Positions 53,416-62,542 of a stretch of DNA of 64,000 nucleotides are shown piece after piece. Position numbers and translations under genes: made by a program. Every line of letters starts with the position of its first letter. The first letter of the stretch is position 1. The stretch lies in NCBI RefSeq assembly GCF_000773975.1, contig NZ_JRUQ01000059.1, forward strand, positions 1 through 64,000, given 5' to 3'. The stretch is from Erwinia typographi (GTDB lineage: Bacteria > Pseudomonadota > Gammaproteobacteria > Enterobacterales > Enterobacteriaceae). The notes beneath the pieces are model-generated. The model was not told the origin of the DNA, did no database searches, and saw only the letters and a list, made by a program, of their open reading frames with translations.

Positions 53416-54339
53416 ATGGATAAAAATTACCTGTTTAACCAGCGCATTCGCCTGCGCCACCTGCATACTTTCGTCGCCGTTGCTCAGCAGGGTACGCTGG
53501 GCCGCGCCGCCGAAACACTCTCCCTCAGCCAGCCAGCCCTTTCCAAAACGCTGAACGAGCTGGAACAGCTGGCCGGTGCGCGCCTGTTTGAGCGCGGACG
53601 CCTTGGCGCGCAGCTGACTACCCTCGGCGAACAGTTTCTTACCCATGCGGTACGGGTGCTGGATGCGCTGAATCATGCCGGACAGTCATTCAGACCTGCG
53701 GATCTGGATCGCCCGGCCGTTCTTCGCGTCGGCGTATTAACCACCGTGGCGCTGGGTATGCTGCCTTCGATTCTGGATAGCTTTCATCAGCTTCAGCCGC
53801 AGGCTATTGTTCAGGTTGCCACGCTGCATAACAACGTGCTGATTGCCGGTTTGAAAGCCGGTGAGTTTGACGTCGGAATTGGCCGGATGGCCGACCCGGA
53901 GATGATGACCGGACTGAGCTATGAGCTGCTGTTTCTCGAGCAGCTGAGGCTGGTGGTAAGGCCCGATCACCCCCTGTTAAGTGACAATGTCACACTGTCA
54001 AAGGCGCTGTCATGGCCGGTGGTCATCTCCCCTGAGGGCACGGCTCCCAGACGACTGGCTGACGAGATGATCAAAGAGCACGGTTGCAGGCTGCCGGCAA
54101 CGCTGGTGGAGACTTCGGCGACATCGCTGGCGCGGCAGCTGGCGCTGCGCTACAACTACGTGTGGTTTGTCCCGTCCGGGGCGATTAAAGAGGATTTGCT
54201 GCACAATGCGCTGGCCGCGCTGCCGATCGCCTCACACGGGCCGGGGGAATCTGTCGGGATCATCACCCGCTCCGGCACCCCGTTAAGTCTGAGCGCGGAA
54301 GTGCTGCTGGCTACCGTTCGCAAGTCCCATTCCGGCTAG
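53416..54339 (+). CDS. LysR-family regulator of the PcaQ/GbpR type
   Basis: A 307-residue regulator with an N-terminal extension typical of PcaQ (R-I-R-L-R-H-L-H-T-F-V-A-V-A-Q-Q-G-T-L-G-R-A-A-E before the recognition helix S-L-S-Q-P-A-L-S-K-T-L-N-E-L-E). The effector domain has F-D-V-G-I-G-R-M and G-T-A-P-R-R. PcaQ controls protocatechuate genes, but no pca gene is in the window. Because it is divergent from ydcJ it more likely controls 2-oxoadipate (lysine-derived) catabolism. Confidence 0.85.
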   Translation: MDKNYLFNQRIRLRHLHTFVAVAQQGTLGRAAETLSLSQPALSKTLNELEQLAGARLFERGRLGAQLTTLGEQFLTHAVRVLDALNHAGQSFRPADLDRPAVLRVGVLTTVALGMLPSILDSFHQLQPQAIVQVATLHNNVLIAGLKAGEFDVGIGRMADPEMMTGLSYELLFLEQLRLVVRPDHPLLSDNVTLSKALSWPVVISPEGTAPRRLADEMIKEHGCRLPATLVETSATSLARQLALRYNYVWFVPSGAIKEDLLHNALAALPIASHGPGESVGIITRSGTPLSLSAEVLLATVRKSHSG

Positions 54340-54346
54340 CCGACCA

Positions 54347-54913
54347 TTATCGGCTTCGCTTAGCGTGGCGCTCACGGTTTTCCAGCCGCGCCAGCTCGCT
54401 TTTTCTCAACCCTACGTAACAGGCACCGCTGCCGCCATGATGGGGCTGCGCGCTGCAATAAGCCTGAACCCGTTCAAACTGCCGCAGCCAGCGGTCAAGG
54501 TAGCTGCGCACAATGTTGGCATGTGAGTCATCCTCCCGCCCCTTTCCGTGGATAATCAATAAATTACGGTAATTTCGCTGGTCTGCCTCCAGCATAAAAC
54601 TGTAGAGCGTCTGGCGGCAGGCTTCCACTGGCTGCCGTAGCAGGTTGAGGGTCGCATTCGGCGGATATTTGCCCTGCCGGAGTTTATCGATGACCCCTTG
54701 TTGGATCCCTTCCGCCCTGAACTCTAGCGGCGTCTCTTTCGGGATAAGGGTCAGGTAACCGCTGGTCAGGGGATTATCGAGCTGCTGATCTGACCAGGCG
54801 TCGCGCGGAGACTTAACGGCGGGAGATTTCAGCCAGTGAACGTTAGCGCAATCCTTCAGCGGCTTAACGTCTTCCATTGCGTCTTTAAACAGATCCCAAT
54901 CTTCGAGGTTCAT
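54347..54913 (-). CDS. smrA: SmrA DNA endonuclease
   Basis: A 188-residue protein that matches E. coli SmrA (YdaL, 187). N-terminal half: L-F-x-D-A-M-E-D-V-x-P-L-K and L-D-N-x-L-T-x-G. The Smr domain at about 85-170 has L-N-L-L-R-Q-P-V-E-x-C, I-I-H-G-K-G-R-x-D-x-S-H-A-N-I-V-R-S-Y and the C-terminal P-H-H-G-G-S-G-A-C-Y-V. Purified SmrA nicks DNA without sequence preference. In E. coli it also lies near fnr. Confidence 0.95.
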   Translation of the reverse strand: MNLEDWDLFKDAMEDVKPLKDCANVHWLKSPAVKSPRDAWSDQQLDNPLTSGYLTLIPKETPLEFRAEGIQQGVIDKLRQGKYPPNATLNLLRQPVEACRQTLYSFMLEADQRNYRNLLIIHGKGREDDSHANIVRSYLDRWLRQFERVQAYCSAQPHHGGSGACYVGLRKSELARLENRERHAKRSR

Positions 54914-55002
54914 CTTGCCGGTCCCCCTGTGGCAAAAAAAGAGGCTGTAGATGTCGCTTCTATCTGGCTAGTTTAGCAAAAGTCTGGCGGGAAGCGATCC
55001 TC

Positions 55003-55956
55003 TTAATCTGGCTGTGCCAAAGCGAAACGGGCGCTCTCTTCATCGGTAATCAGACCGGTTATCCAGCGGCCGCGCAAAGCCGCAAAGATTGCCTGGTGCT
55101 TGTCGCTGCCGCCCGCGAAGGCAATGACCTTGCGCTGGGTACTGGCCGTCAGCTCAACGCTGGTCAGCCGATCGTCCAGCTCACTGCGCAACCGCTGCCC
55201 GTCCTGGCCGATAAAATGCCCCAGCATTTCAGCCGCCACATGCAGCGATTCCAGCCTGCGTACCTGCTCATCGCTGATGAAACCGTCGGCATTCAGCGGG
55301 CAGCCAGCGGAAACATGCCCAATGCCAACAAACATCACGTCGGCTTTTTCTGCTTCTTCGGTGACGGTGCGGTAGATACGATGATTGCACCACAGGTCGC
55401 GATCTTCCGTACTGTCTGCATACAGCGGCGCAGGCAGGATGAAATAGCGCCCCTGGGTTTTTTCCGCCATCCACAGCGGCACGTCATAACGGGTACAGGA
55501 GCCGTCGCTGGCAATAGCGCCAATCAGCGACACGCAGCTGTGCTGCGGCCGGTCGAATTCGGGCAGCTCATCGATGGTGGCGCGAAGAGTCCTGCCTGAA
55601 CCGACCGCGATAATCTGCGGCTCCTCCAGCTTGAGGGTTTGCGCCATCACCTCTGCGCCCGCCACCGCAATCATCTGTTGCAAGCCGGACGCCTCAATGC
55701 CAGCAGAAGGCACCACCTGACAAAGTTGGAGATCGAAACGCGCTTTAAGCTGCCCGGCCAGCGTCATACAGTCGGCGACCGGATGGGTGATGCTGACGCT
55801 GACCAGCCCCTGTTCAACCGCCAGCGACACCAGCCGCTGGGCAACCTGGCGCGAAACGCCAAGCTTATCGGCAATATCCTGCTGAGTTTCTCCCGCGACG
55901 TAATACATCCAGGCCGCTCTGGCCGCCTGATCCAGCTTCTTATCGTGTTTGCTCAT
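55003..55956 (-). CDS. dalR: SorC-family regulator of the D-arabinitol operon
   Basis: A 317-residue SorC/DeoR-type regulator. The helix-turn-helix is G-E-T-Q-Q-D-I-A-D-K-L-G-V-S-R-Q-V-A-Q-R-L (about 23-43). The sugar-binding domain shares the phosphosugar-isomerase fold (G-S-G-R-T-L-R near 117, S-L-I-G-A-I-A, F-V-G-I-G-H). It is divergent from dalD-dalK-dalT; the gap holds matching TTGCCCA/TGGGCAA repeats that are probable operators. The effector is likely a pentitol or its phosphate. Confidence 0.88.
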   Translation of the reverse strand: MSKHDKKLDQAARAAWMYYVAGETQQDIADKLGVSRQVAQRLVSLAVEQGLVSVSITHPVADCMTLAGQLKARFDLQLCQVVPSAGIEASGLQQMIAVAGAEVMAQTLKLEEPQIIAVGSGRTLRATIDELPEFDRPQHSCVSLIGAIASDGSCTRYDVPLWMAEKTQGRYFILPAPLYADSTEDRDLWCNHRIYRTVTEEAEKADVMFVGIGHVSAGCPLNADGFISDEQVRRLESLHVAAEMLGHFIGQDGQRLRSELDDRLTSVELTASTQRKVIAFAGGSDKHQAIFAALRGRWITGLITDEESARFALAQPD

Positions 55957-55996
55957 TGGCCGCTCTCTGTTTTTTTTTGCAGCTTACTCCGAATAA

Positions 55997-56112
55997 TTGC
56001 CCAACCGATGGGCAAAAGCAAATTTTGTGATCTAACCCGCAGACAGTCGCAGGGTAAATCACCAGTCTATAGCCCAACCAGGCAAAAGCCCTAATCAAGA
56101 GCAATTGCCCAA
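55997..56112. promoter_or_regulatory. dal operator region
   Basis: A perfect palindrome TTGCCCA-ACCGA-TGGGCAA (55997-56015) and a further TTGCCCAA half-site (56105-56112), with a partial copy around 56072-56085, lie between dalR and dalD. The repeats are the natural binding sites of DalR. Confidence 0.65.
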
Positions 56113-56126
56113 ATTAACCGGAGACG

Positions 56127-57524
56127 ATGATGAACGCTGCTATTCCTTCAGTCTGGCTGCACATTGGTGCAGGCTCTTTCCACCGTGCCCATCAGGCCTG
56201 GTATCTGCACCGATTGTTACAGCAGGGAGATAATCGCTGGGAGATCGCCCTGAGCAACATTCGCGATGATGCGGTGCCGTTACTGAACACCCTTGCCGCG
56301 CAGAATGGCGAGTACACTCTTGAAACGGTAACGCCGGAAGGCGAACGCCAGTATGAAAAAATCACCTCTATCAAAACGCTGGTTCCCTGGGATGAGGAGC
56401 TGAAAGGACTGATCAAACAGGGTGCGGACCCCCGGACAAAAGTCATCGCCTTTACCGTGACTGAGAGCGGCTATTATCTGGATACCGATCATAAACTGGA
56501 CGTTCAGCAACCCGATATTAAAGCCGATCTCAACGGTGAAGCCCGCACGATTTACGGCGCATTAACCCGGGTTTTACAGGCGCGCAGAGTCGCTAGCGGT
56601 GACCCTGTCACTTTACTGAACTGCGACAACCTGCGACACAACGGCGAACGCTTCCGCCAGGGGTTTTTGACCTTTCTGAAACTGCGCAACGAGCCGACGC
56701 TGCTGACCTGGGTAGAGCAAAACACCACCTCCCCCAATACTATGGTCGACCGCATCACGCCTCGCCCTACCAGCGATATCGCTCCGCGTGTTCTGGCCGC
56801 TACCGGCTTCGAAGATCAAGCGCCGGTGATGGCAGAGGCGTTTATTCAGTGGGTGATCGAGGATGATTTTGCTGCCGGTCGCCCTGCGCTGGAGAACGTT
56901 GGCGTGGAGCTGGTTGACTCGGTGCTGCCGTGGGAGGAAGCTAAAATCCGTATTCTGAACGCCAGCCACAGTTGCATAGCCTGGGCCGGAACGCTGGTTG
57001 GACAAGACTATATTCATCAGAGCACTCAGACTCACGAAATTAAAGAGATGGCCTGGGAATACGTGACCCAGGACGTCATTCCTTCCCTGATGCCAAGCCC
57101 GCTCGACCTCGAGGCCTATCGCGATGTTGTGCTGGCCCGTTTTGCCAATCCCTATATTCGCGACACTAACCAGCGCGTTGCGGCGGATGGACTCTCTAAA
57201 ATTCCCGGTTTTATTACGCCAACCCTGATGGAAACTTTTCAGCGCGGCGCGATCCCTCGCGCGACTGCACTGCTCCCGGCGCTGTTCTTCCTGTTCCTGC
57301 AGCGCTGGCATACGCAGGATTTACCTTACGCCTATCAGGACGGTGCGCTGGATGCTGAGGCTCGCCACGAGATGCTGAGCCACAGCGACGCACTGGCCCG
57401 CTTTGCGGCGGATGCCAGTCTGTTCGGGCCGCTAGCCACGAGGGCCGATTTCGCCGCCCTGCTGGAAAGATCGGTTGCCAGCTTGCAGAGCTGGGCGGAA
57501 CATCCACAGCCTGTTAACGAGTAA
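56127..57524 (+). CDS. dalD: D-arabinitol 4-dehydrogenase
   Basis: A 465-residue NAD-dependent polyol dehydrogenase of the mannitol dehydrogenase family, oxidising D-arabinitol to D-xylulose. The N-terminal Rossmann motif is [14 protein letters not shown]. In the C-terminal domain [12 protein letters not shown] and the Lys of the long-chain polyol family (K-I-R-I-L-N-A-S-H) are conserved, and N-T-M-V-D-R-I-T-P precedes. The second ATG (56130) has better spacing to CGGAG and may be the true start. First gene of dalDKT. Confidence 0.93.
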   Translation: MMNAAIPSVWLHIGAGSFHRAHQAWYLHRLLQQGDNRWEIALSNIRDDAVPLLNTLAAQNGEYTLETVTPEGERQYEKITSIKTLVPWDEELKGLIKQGADPRTKVIAFTVTESGYYLDTDHKLDVQQPDIKADLNGEARTIYGALTRVLQARRVASGDPVTLLNCDNLRHNGERFRQGFLTFLKLRNEPTLLTWVEQNTTSPNTMVDRITPRPTSDIAPRVLAATGFEDQAPVMAEAFIQWVIEDDFAAGRPALENVGVELVDSVLPWEEAKIRILNASHSCIAWAGTLVGQDYIHQSTQTHEIKEMAWEYVTQDVIPSLMPSPLDLEAYRDVVLARFANPYIRDTNQRVAADGLSKIPGFITPTLMETFQRGAIPRATALLPALFFLFLQRWHTQDLPYAYQDGALDAEARHEMLSHSDALARFAADASLFGPLATRADFAALLERSVASLQSWAEHPQPVNE

Positions 57525-57534
57525 GGAGCCGGGT

Positions 57535-59004
57535 ATGTACCTCGGAATTGATGCGGGAACGTCGGAAATCAAGACGCTGGTGATTGACGATCGTGGCGAA
57601 ATTGTTGCCAGCTCAGGGGCTAAACTCAGCGTGCAGCGCCCTAATCCGCACTGGTCGGAACAGGACCCGGCCGAGTGGTGGCAGGCTTTGCTTCAGACTA
57701 TTAGCGATCTGCGGCCTAAAGTAGGCGAGCGCTGGAGCAAGATTCGCGCTATCGGTCTGTCAGGTCAGATGCACGGCGCTGTGCTGCTCGATAGCGACAA
57801 TCGGGTACTTCGCCCCTGCATCCTGTGGAATGACACCCGCAGCGCCGCAGAGTGTCGCGAACTGACCGCGCAGGCCCCTGAGCTGCACAATATTTCCGGT
57901 AACCTGGCGATGCCGGGTTTTACCGCGCCTAAGCTACTGTGGGTTGCCCGTCACGAACCGGCTATCTTTGCTCAGACCGCCAGCGTGCTGCTGCCCAAGG
58001 ACTATCTGCGCTGGAAAATGAGCGGTGAAAAGCTCAGCGATATGTCTGATGCAGCGGGCACGCTATGGCTTGACGTGGCTAAGCGCGACTGGTCAGACAC
58101 CCTCCTCTCCGCCTGCGGTTTAACGCGTGACCATATGCCGCAGCTGGTTGAAGGTTCCGAACCGGCCGGGAAACTGAAAGCCGAACTGGCCCGCCAGTGG
58201 GGGCTGAATGAGGACGTTATTATTGCCGGCGGCGGCGGCGACAATGCAGCCAGCGCGGTTGGCATTGGCGCGGTAAATCCGGGCGATGCTTTTATCTCTC
58301 TTGGCACTTCCGGCGTGCTGTTCGCCGTTAATGACCGCTTCCGTCCTAATCCAGACTCCGCCGTCCATGCTTTTTGCCACGCGCTGCCAAATCGCTGGCA
58401 TCAGATGAGCGTCATGCTGACGGCAGCCAGTGCCCTGCGCTGGCTGTGCGATCTGCTTGGCGCGTCTGAAACCACGCTGCTGGCTGAAGTGGCAACGCTC
58501 AGCAGCGCGGAACAACGCAGCGCCCCACTGTTCCTGCCCTATCTTTCCGGTGAGCGCACGCCGCATAACGATCCGCTGGCGACTGGCTCGTTCCACGGGC
58601 TGACACATGCCTCTCAGCGCGCCTCGCTGGCTTATGCGGTGCTTGAGGGCGTGACTTTTGGTCTGGCCGACGGACTGAAAGTGCTCGAAGAGGCTGGCAC
58701 CTCGCTCAGCAGCTGCTCGCTGATTGGCGGCGGCGCTCGCAGCCCGTGGTGGGCTCAACTGATCGCTGACGTACTGAATATGCCGATTGTGACCCACCAG
58801 GGCGGTGAGGCCGGCGGCGCATTAGGCGCCGCCAGACTCGGCTGGCTGGCCGATGGCGGCGATGAAGCCATCGTTTGCCAAAAACCCCCGGAGCTTAAGC
58901 ACTACCTGCCTGATGCCGGTCGTCACCACGCTTTACAGAAACGACTTGGCCATTTCCGGCTGCTATACCAGCAGCAGCTCGAGGCTCGTGCGCTCGGTTT
59001 CTAA
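57535..59004 (+). CDS. dalK: D-xylulose kinase of the arabinitol pathway
   Basis: A 489-residue FGGY kinase that makes xylulose 5-phosphate. L-G-I-D-A-G-T-S-E-I-K at the start, G-L-S-G-Q-M-H-G-A-V-L-L-D, W-N-D-T-R-S (catalytic region near 100), G-G-G-G-D-N-A-A-S-A-V-G (phosphate 2), and G-G-G-A-R-S-P-W-W-A-Q (adenosine motif). The ATG at 57535 was chosen over an overlapping longer frame because it matches xylulokinase N-termini and has AAGGAG upstream. It is 10 bp behind dalD and is followed by a hairpin that can limit read-through into dalT. Confidence 0.93.
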   Translation: MYLGIDAGTSEIKTLVIDDRGEIVASSGAKLSVQRPNPHWSEQDPAEWWQALLQTISDLRPKVGERWSKIRAIGLSGQMHGAVLLDSDNRVLRPCILWNDTRSAAECRELTAQAPELHNISGNLAMPGFTAPKLLWVARHEPAIFAQTASVLLPKDYLRWKMSGEKLSDMSDAAGTLWLDVAKRDWSDTLLSACGLTRDHMPQLVEGSEPAGKLKAELARQWGLNEDVIIAGGGGDNAASAVGIGAVNPGDAFISLGTSGVLFAVNDRFRPNPDSAVHAFCHALPNRWHQMSVMLTAASALRWLCDLLGASETTLLAEVATLSSAEQRSAPLFLPYLSGERTPHNDPLATGSFHGLTHASQRASLAYAVLEGVTFGLADGLKVLEEAGTSLSSCSLIGGGARSPWWAQLIADVLNMPIVTHQGGEAGGALGAARLGWLADGGDEAIVCQKPPELKHYLPDAGRHHALQKRLGHFRLLYQQQLEARALGF

Positions 59005-59010
59005 TTTAAC

Positions 59011-59037
59011 CCCGGACGCAGCAACCGTCCGGGTTTT
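59011..59037 (+). terminator. Internal terminator between dalK and dalT
   Basis: CCCGGACG-CAGCAAC-CGTCCGGG followed by TTTT. It lies inside the operon and probably lowers transporter expression relative to the enzymes. Confidence 0.75.
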
Positions 59038-59055
59038 GCATGACTTTAAGGAATT

Positions 59056-60351
59056 ATGATGAAATCAGCAAAAAACTGGTTTGGCCTTCCCATGTCCCTG
59101 GTCTGGGGCTATATCGCCATCGCCATCTTTATGAGTGGCGACGGGTTTGAGATGGCATTTTTGTCAAAACATATCACCGACCTGGGTTTCAGCCCCGCCG
59201 AATCCGCTCTCGTTTTCACTATTTACGGCGCTGCCGCCGCGTTGGCGGCCTGGAGTTCAGGCGTTGTAGCGGAGATCATCACCCCTCAGCGGGCCATGCG
59301 GATTGGCTTTATTCTGTGGGTAGTCATGCATATCCTGTTTATGACGCTGGGACTGGGTATGCGTAATTACCCGCTAATGCTGCTGTTCTACGGCATTCGG
59401 GGGCTGGCCTACCCGCTCTTTATCTATTCTTTCGTCATGCTGGTGGTGCAGAACGTGCCAAAGCATCAGCTCTCGTCCGCGATGGGCTGGTTCTGGGCCA
59501 TGTATTCAATTGGCATTGGTTGCATAGGGAGCTATCTGCCGAGCTTTACCATTCCGTGGATCGGCGAAACGGGCACGCTGTGGTTTGCAATTGCCTGGGT
59601 CATGGTGGGTGGCATTATGGCGATGGTATTGCTGCGCAATGCGGGCGGTGAAAGCGAAAAAGCTAACCTCTCAACGCGGGAAAAGATCACCGAACTTTCC
59701 AGAGCCGTGACCATTCTGTTCACCAACCGCAATATCTTCCTTGCCTGTCTGATTCGCATTATTAACACCCTGTCGCTGTTTGGCTTTGCCGTAGTGATGC
59801 CGATGTTGTTTGTCGGACGCCTCGGCTTCACCATGTCCGAATGGCTGCAAATTTGGGCGGTGTTCTTCTTCGTCACTATTTTTACCAACATCATGTGGGG
59901 CGTGCTGGGCGAGTATATCGGCTGGATCCGTCAGGTTCGCTGGTTTGGCTGCCTTGGCTGCGCCCTGTCCAGCCTCGCCTTCTATTATCTTCCGGTCACC
60001 TTCGGCCACAATTACTGGATGGCGATGATCCCGGCGCTGATGCTCGGCATTACCGTGGCAGCCTTTGTGCCAATGACCGCCGTTTTCCCGGTGCTGGAAC
60101 CTAAACACAAAGGCGCTGCGATCTCCATTTATAACCTGTCTGCTGGGCTGAGCAACTTCCTTGCTCCGGCAATTGCCTCGCTGGTTTTACCGTTCTTTGA
60201 TATCGTCGGGGTGGTCTGGACCTATACCGGTTTATATCTTTTTGCAGGAATTTTGACGCTGATCATAAAAGTAGAACAACCTGCTCGTTTAGAAACCCAT
60301 GGCAAAACAAACCACTATCGTGCGACTATTCGCGCAGAGAACAAATCTTAA
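59056..60351 (+). CDS. dalT: D-arabinitol transporter, MFS
   Basis: A 431-residue MFS symporter with 12 hydrophobic segments, close to Klebsiella DalT/RbtT. Conserved blocks: K-N-W-F-G-L-P, Y-I-A-I-A-I-F-M-S-G-D-G-F-E-M-A-F-L-S-K-H, F-Y-G-I-R-G-L-A-Y-P-L-F-I-Y-S-F, R-I-I-N-T-L-S-L-F-G-F-A-V, and V-F-P-V-L-E-P-K-H-K-G-A-A-I-S. It supplies D-arabinitol to DalD. Two ATG codons in a row; the second (59059) is better spaced from AAGGA. Confidence 0.94.
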   Translation: MMKSAKNWFGLPMSLVWGYIAIAIFMSGDGFEMAFLSKHITDLGFSPAESALVFTIYGAAAALAAWSSGVVAEIITPQRAMRIGFILWVVMHILFMTLGLGMRNYPLMLLFYGIRGLAYPLFIYSFVMLVVQNVPKHQLSSAMGWFWAMYSIGIGCIGSYLPSFTIPWIGETGTLWFAIAWVMVGGIMAMVLLRNAGGESEKANLSTREKITELSRAVTILFTNRNIFLACLIRIINTLSLFGFAVVMPMLFVGRLGFTMSEWLQIWAVFFFVTIFTNIMWGVLGEYIGWIRQVRWFGCLGCALSSLAFYYLPVTFGHNYWMAMIPALMLGITVAAFVPMTAVFPVLEPKHKGAAISIYNLSAGLSNFLAPAIASLVLPFFDIVGVVWTYTGLYLFAGILTLIIKVEQPARLETHGKTNHYRATIRAENKS

Positions 60352-60353
60352 GA

Positions 60354-60367
60354 TTGATTAAAATCAA
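60354..60367. promoter_or_regulatory. Perfect FNR box upstream of fnr
   Basis: TTGAT-TAAA-ATCAA matches the FNR consensus exactly. It is 132 bp upstream of the fnr start, directly behind dalT. Confidence 0.7.
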
Positions 60368-60464
60368 TATTTTCAACGGGATGCATTTTTGACCAGCATC
60401 CCTTGCTTTTATATGGCCAAAACTGCTCGGATCAGTTCCCTTCCGTTACGAAAAAATGTTAAAA

Positions 60465-60478
60465 TTGACCCCAGTCAA
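60465..60478. promoter_or_regulatory. Second FNR-like box, proximal to fnr
   Basis: TTGAC-CCCA-GTCAA, one symmetric change in each half from the FNR consensus, 21 bp before the fnr start. Binding here would block transcription, as in E. coli fnr autorepression. Confidence 0.65.
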
Positions 60479-60499
60479 TAATCATTCGAGCGTAACTCT

Positions 60500-61255
60500 A
60501 TGATCCCAGAAAAGCGTGTTATCAACAGACGTATCCAGTCTGGCGGTTGTGCGATTCACTGTCAGGATTGCAGCATCAGCCAGCTCTGTATTCCCTTCAC
60601 GCTGAACGAGCATGAACTCGATCAGCTGGATAATATCATCGAACGCAAAAAGCCGATCCAAAAGGGCCAGACGCTGTTCAAAGCTGGGGACGAGTTGAAA
60701 TCACTGTACGCTATTCGTTCCGGGACCATAAAAAGCTATACCATTACCGAACAGGGTGACGAGCAAATCACTGGCTTCCACCTGGCCGGTGACCTGGTAG
60801 GTTTTGACGCCATTAACGGTGGGCAGCACCCCAGCTTTTCGCAGGCGCTGGAAACCGCGATGGTGTGCGAGATTCCGTTCGAAACGCTCGACGACCTCTC
60901 AGGCAAGATGCCGAGCCTGCGTCAGCAAATGATGCGCCTGATGAGCGGTGAGATCAAAGGCGACCAGGAGATGATCCTGCTGCTTTCCAAGAAAAATGCC
61001 GAAGAACGCCTGGCGGCCTTTATTTATGGCCTCTCCCGCCGTTTTGCCGAACGTGGCTTCTCACCTCGTGAGTTCCGCCTGACCATGACCCGTGGCGACA
61101 TTGGTAACTACCTGGGCCTGACGGTCGAAACCATCAGCCGTTTGCTGGGCCGTTTCCAGAAAAGCGGTATGCTGGCCGTTAAAGGCAAATACATCACGAT
61201 TGAAGATCATGACGTGCTGTCGCAGCTGGCCGGACAGAGCCGCGCTATAGCCTGA
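60500..61255 (+). CDS. fnr: Fnr, oxygen-sensing global regulator
   Basis: A 251-residue CRP-family regulator with a 4Fe-4S sensor. The cluster ligands are Cys21, Cys24 and Cys30 in [14 protein letters not shown], and Cys123 in M-V-C-E-I-P-F; numbering is one higher than in E. coli because of one extra residue near the N-terminus. The dimerisation helix ([11 protein letters not shown]) and the recognition helix [10 protein letters not shown] (E-S-R contacts) are intact. It switches on anaerobic respiration and fermentation genes when oxygen is lost. Confidence 0.98.
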   Translation: MIPEKRVINRRIQSGGCAIHCQDCSISQLCIPFTLNEHELDQLDNIIERKKPIQKGQTLFKAGDELKSLYAIRSGTIKSYTITEQGDEQITGFHLAGDLVGFDAINGGQHPSFSQALETAMVCEIPFETLDDLSGKMPSLRQQMMRLMSGEIKGDQEMILLLSKKNAEERLAAFIYGLSRRFAERGFSPREFRLTMTRGDIGNYLGLTVETISRLLGRFQKSGMLAVKGKYITIEDHDVLSQLAGQSRAIA

Positions 61256-61261
61256 TCCACG

Positions 61262-61285
61262 GCCGGGTTAGCCTGCTGACCCGGC
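61262..61285 (+). terminator. Hairpin after fnr
   Basis: GCCGGGT and ACCCGGC arms immediately behind the fnr stop. No clear U-run follows. Confidence 0.45.
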
Positions 61286-61934
61286 TGCATTTGCCTGACC
61301 TTGTTTCCTTCCTCCCTCACCTTCCTGCTAGCAGCATTGAATCACAAATGTTAACCGTAACTTCCCGTTCAGTTTTATAGTTCAGATAGTTCAGCACACT
61401 GCTTTAGAATCCCCCCATGTATCCGGGCGGCTGGTTTAAGTGAATGGAACCAGTCATGAAGAGAAATCAGTTGGGGTAGTGGCTGTTTCTGACATGTGTG
61501 CAGTCGTTGTGCTGTAAGGCATAGAATACGGCAAGCCTCTGTATCATGACCTTTCTGGACATAGCGGACGGAGATGCGGGATCTGCGGCGCGTTCCAGAA
61601 GAATTGCCTCATTTTCATGGACAATCACCTGCGCAAGGTATCCACTTATTTTTCCAAGTGGATACCTCAGTGAGTGCTAAAGCACGATATTCACGTCAGC
61701 ATGATGCCACGATCGGCAAAGTTTCTTTTATTTTAATAAATTATTCTTTTTTTTGTCTTTCATTCAAAAAATAGCTTCATAAAAAATATCAGATAATATC
61801 AATATAGGTCATTTCAACTGAGTGGATCTTATATATCTTTATTGATTATCATCATGGTTTATTTTGACGAGGCACTGTAACTTATGGTCAATCTATTAAC
61901 AGTAACAACGCCTTTTTATAATACAGAATCATTG
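61286..61934. other. AT-rich gene-free stretch between fnr and the acyltransferase gene
   Basis: About 650 bp without a convincing gene; the base composition drops sharply towards the acyltransferase start. It includes the inverted repeat at 61636-61667. A 66-codon frame here has no ribosome site or family likeness. Confidence 0.4.
61636..61667. repeat. Perfect 12-bp inverted repeat
   Basis: AGGTATCCACTT-N8-AAGTGGATACCT. It forms a strong hairpin but has no U-run on either side; origin unknown (possible protein-binding site or element remnant). Confidence 0.6.
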
Positions 61935-62510
61935 ATGAAAACATCACAGCAGCATCATTTATCTCACCTGCATGAATGCCTTAGACGTGAGGTGATGTTG
62001 TCACAAAAGCCTTTTTCCTGGTCAAAAACGCTTCACAGAGCCGTTAAGTGTCATTCGCGAAGGTACAATTTTTGGTGGCGAATTGCTTCGTATTTATACA
62101 GTAAAAACAACATCATCCTGCGAGTCATTGCCCGCTACTTACAACGAAGCCTTATCGCCAAATACGGTACTGAAATCCAACTTGGCGCAACGATTGGTCC
62201 GGGCATGGTGGTTAGCCATCATCAGGGGATCGTCGTTAACGGTGCCAGCGTAATTGGACACTCTTTTCTCATCCGACAGAATGTGACCATTGGTATTTCT
62301 GGCCGCAATGTAAAGAATAAAAGTATAAAACCCTCGTTAATTATCGGTGACAATGTTTCAATTGGCGCAAATTCTTGCATCATCTCAGATGACATTGTTA
62401 TTGGAAATAATGTCACCATCGGCGCACTGTCATTCATTAATAAAGATATTCCCTCTAATCACACGGTTTTCAGCGAAAAGAACACCCTGCTCATTGAGAA
62501 GCGTGATTAA
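61935..62510 (+). CDS. Hexapeptide-repeat acyltransferase (serine acetyltransferase-like)
   Basis: A 191-residue protein with a helical, basic N-terminal half (to about 75) and a left-handed beta-helix of hexapeptide repeats: I-G-P-G-M-V-V-S-H-H-Q-G-I-V-V-N, I-I-G-D-N-V-S-I-G-A-N-S, I-V-I-G-N-N-V-T-I-G-A-L-S-F-I-N-K-D-I-P. The double His in S-H-H-Q-G resembles the catalytic His of CysE-type enzymes that transfer acetyl to a hydroxyl. Gene GC is much lower than that of its neighbours, and it separates fnr from uspE, which are usually adjacent, suggesting acquisition. An in-frame ATG at 61884 is an alternative start with GAGG upstream. Confidence 0.8.
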   Translation: MKTSQQHHLSHLHECLRREVMLSQKPFSWSKTLHRAVKCHSRRYNFWWRIASYLYSKNNIILRVIARYLQRSLIAKYGTEIQLGATIGPGMVVSHHQGIVVNGASVIGHSFLIRQNVTIGISGRNVKNKSIKPSLIIGDNVSIGANSCIISDDIVIGNNVTIGALSFINKDIPSNHTVFSEKNTLLIEKRD

Positions 62511-62514
62511 CCGT

Positions 62515-62542
62515 GGCTGGGGCCTTCATTGAAGCCCCAGCC
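62515..62542 (+). terminator. Hairpin after the acyltransferase gene
   Basis: GGCTGGGGC-N10-GCCCCAGCC, a perfect 9-bp stem starting 5 bp behind the stop; weak U content afterwards. Confidence 0.55.

Noticed and set aside
53416-54339. Protocatechuate (pca) operon regulator in its home locus
   Set aside because: No pca genes in the window; only the regulator looks PcaQ-like.
61574-61774. 66-codon plus-strand ORF behind fnr
   Set aside because: No ribosome site, no recognisable family, crosses the inverted repeat and ends in an AT-rich stretch.
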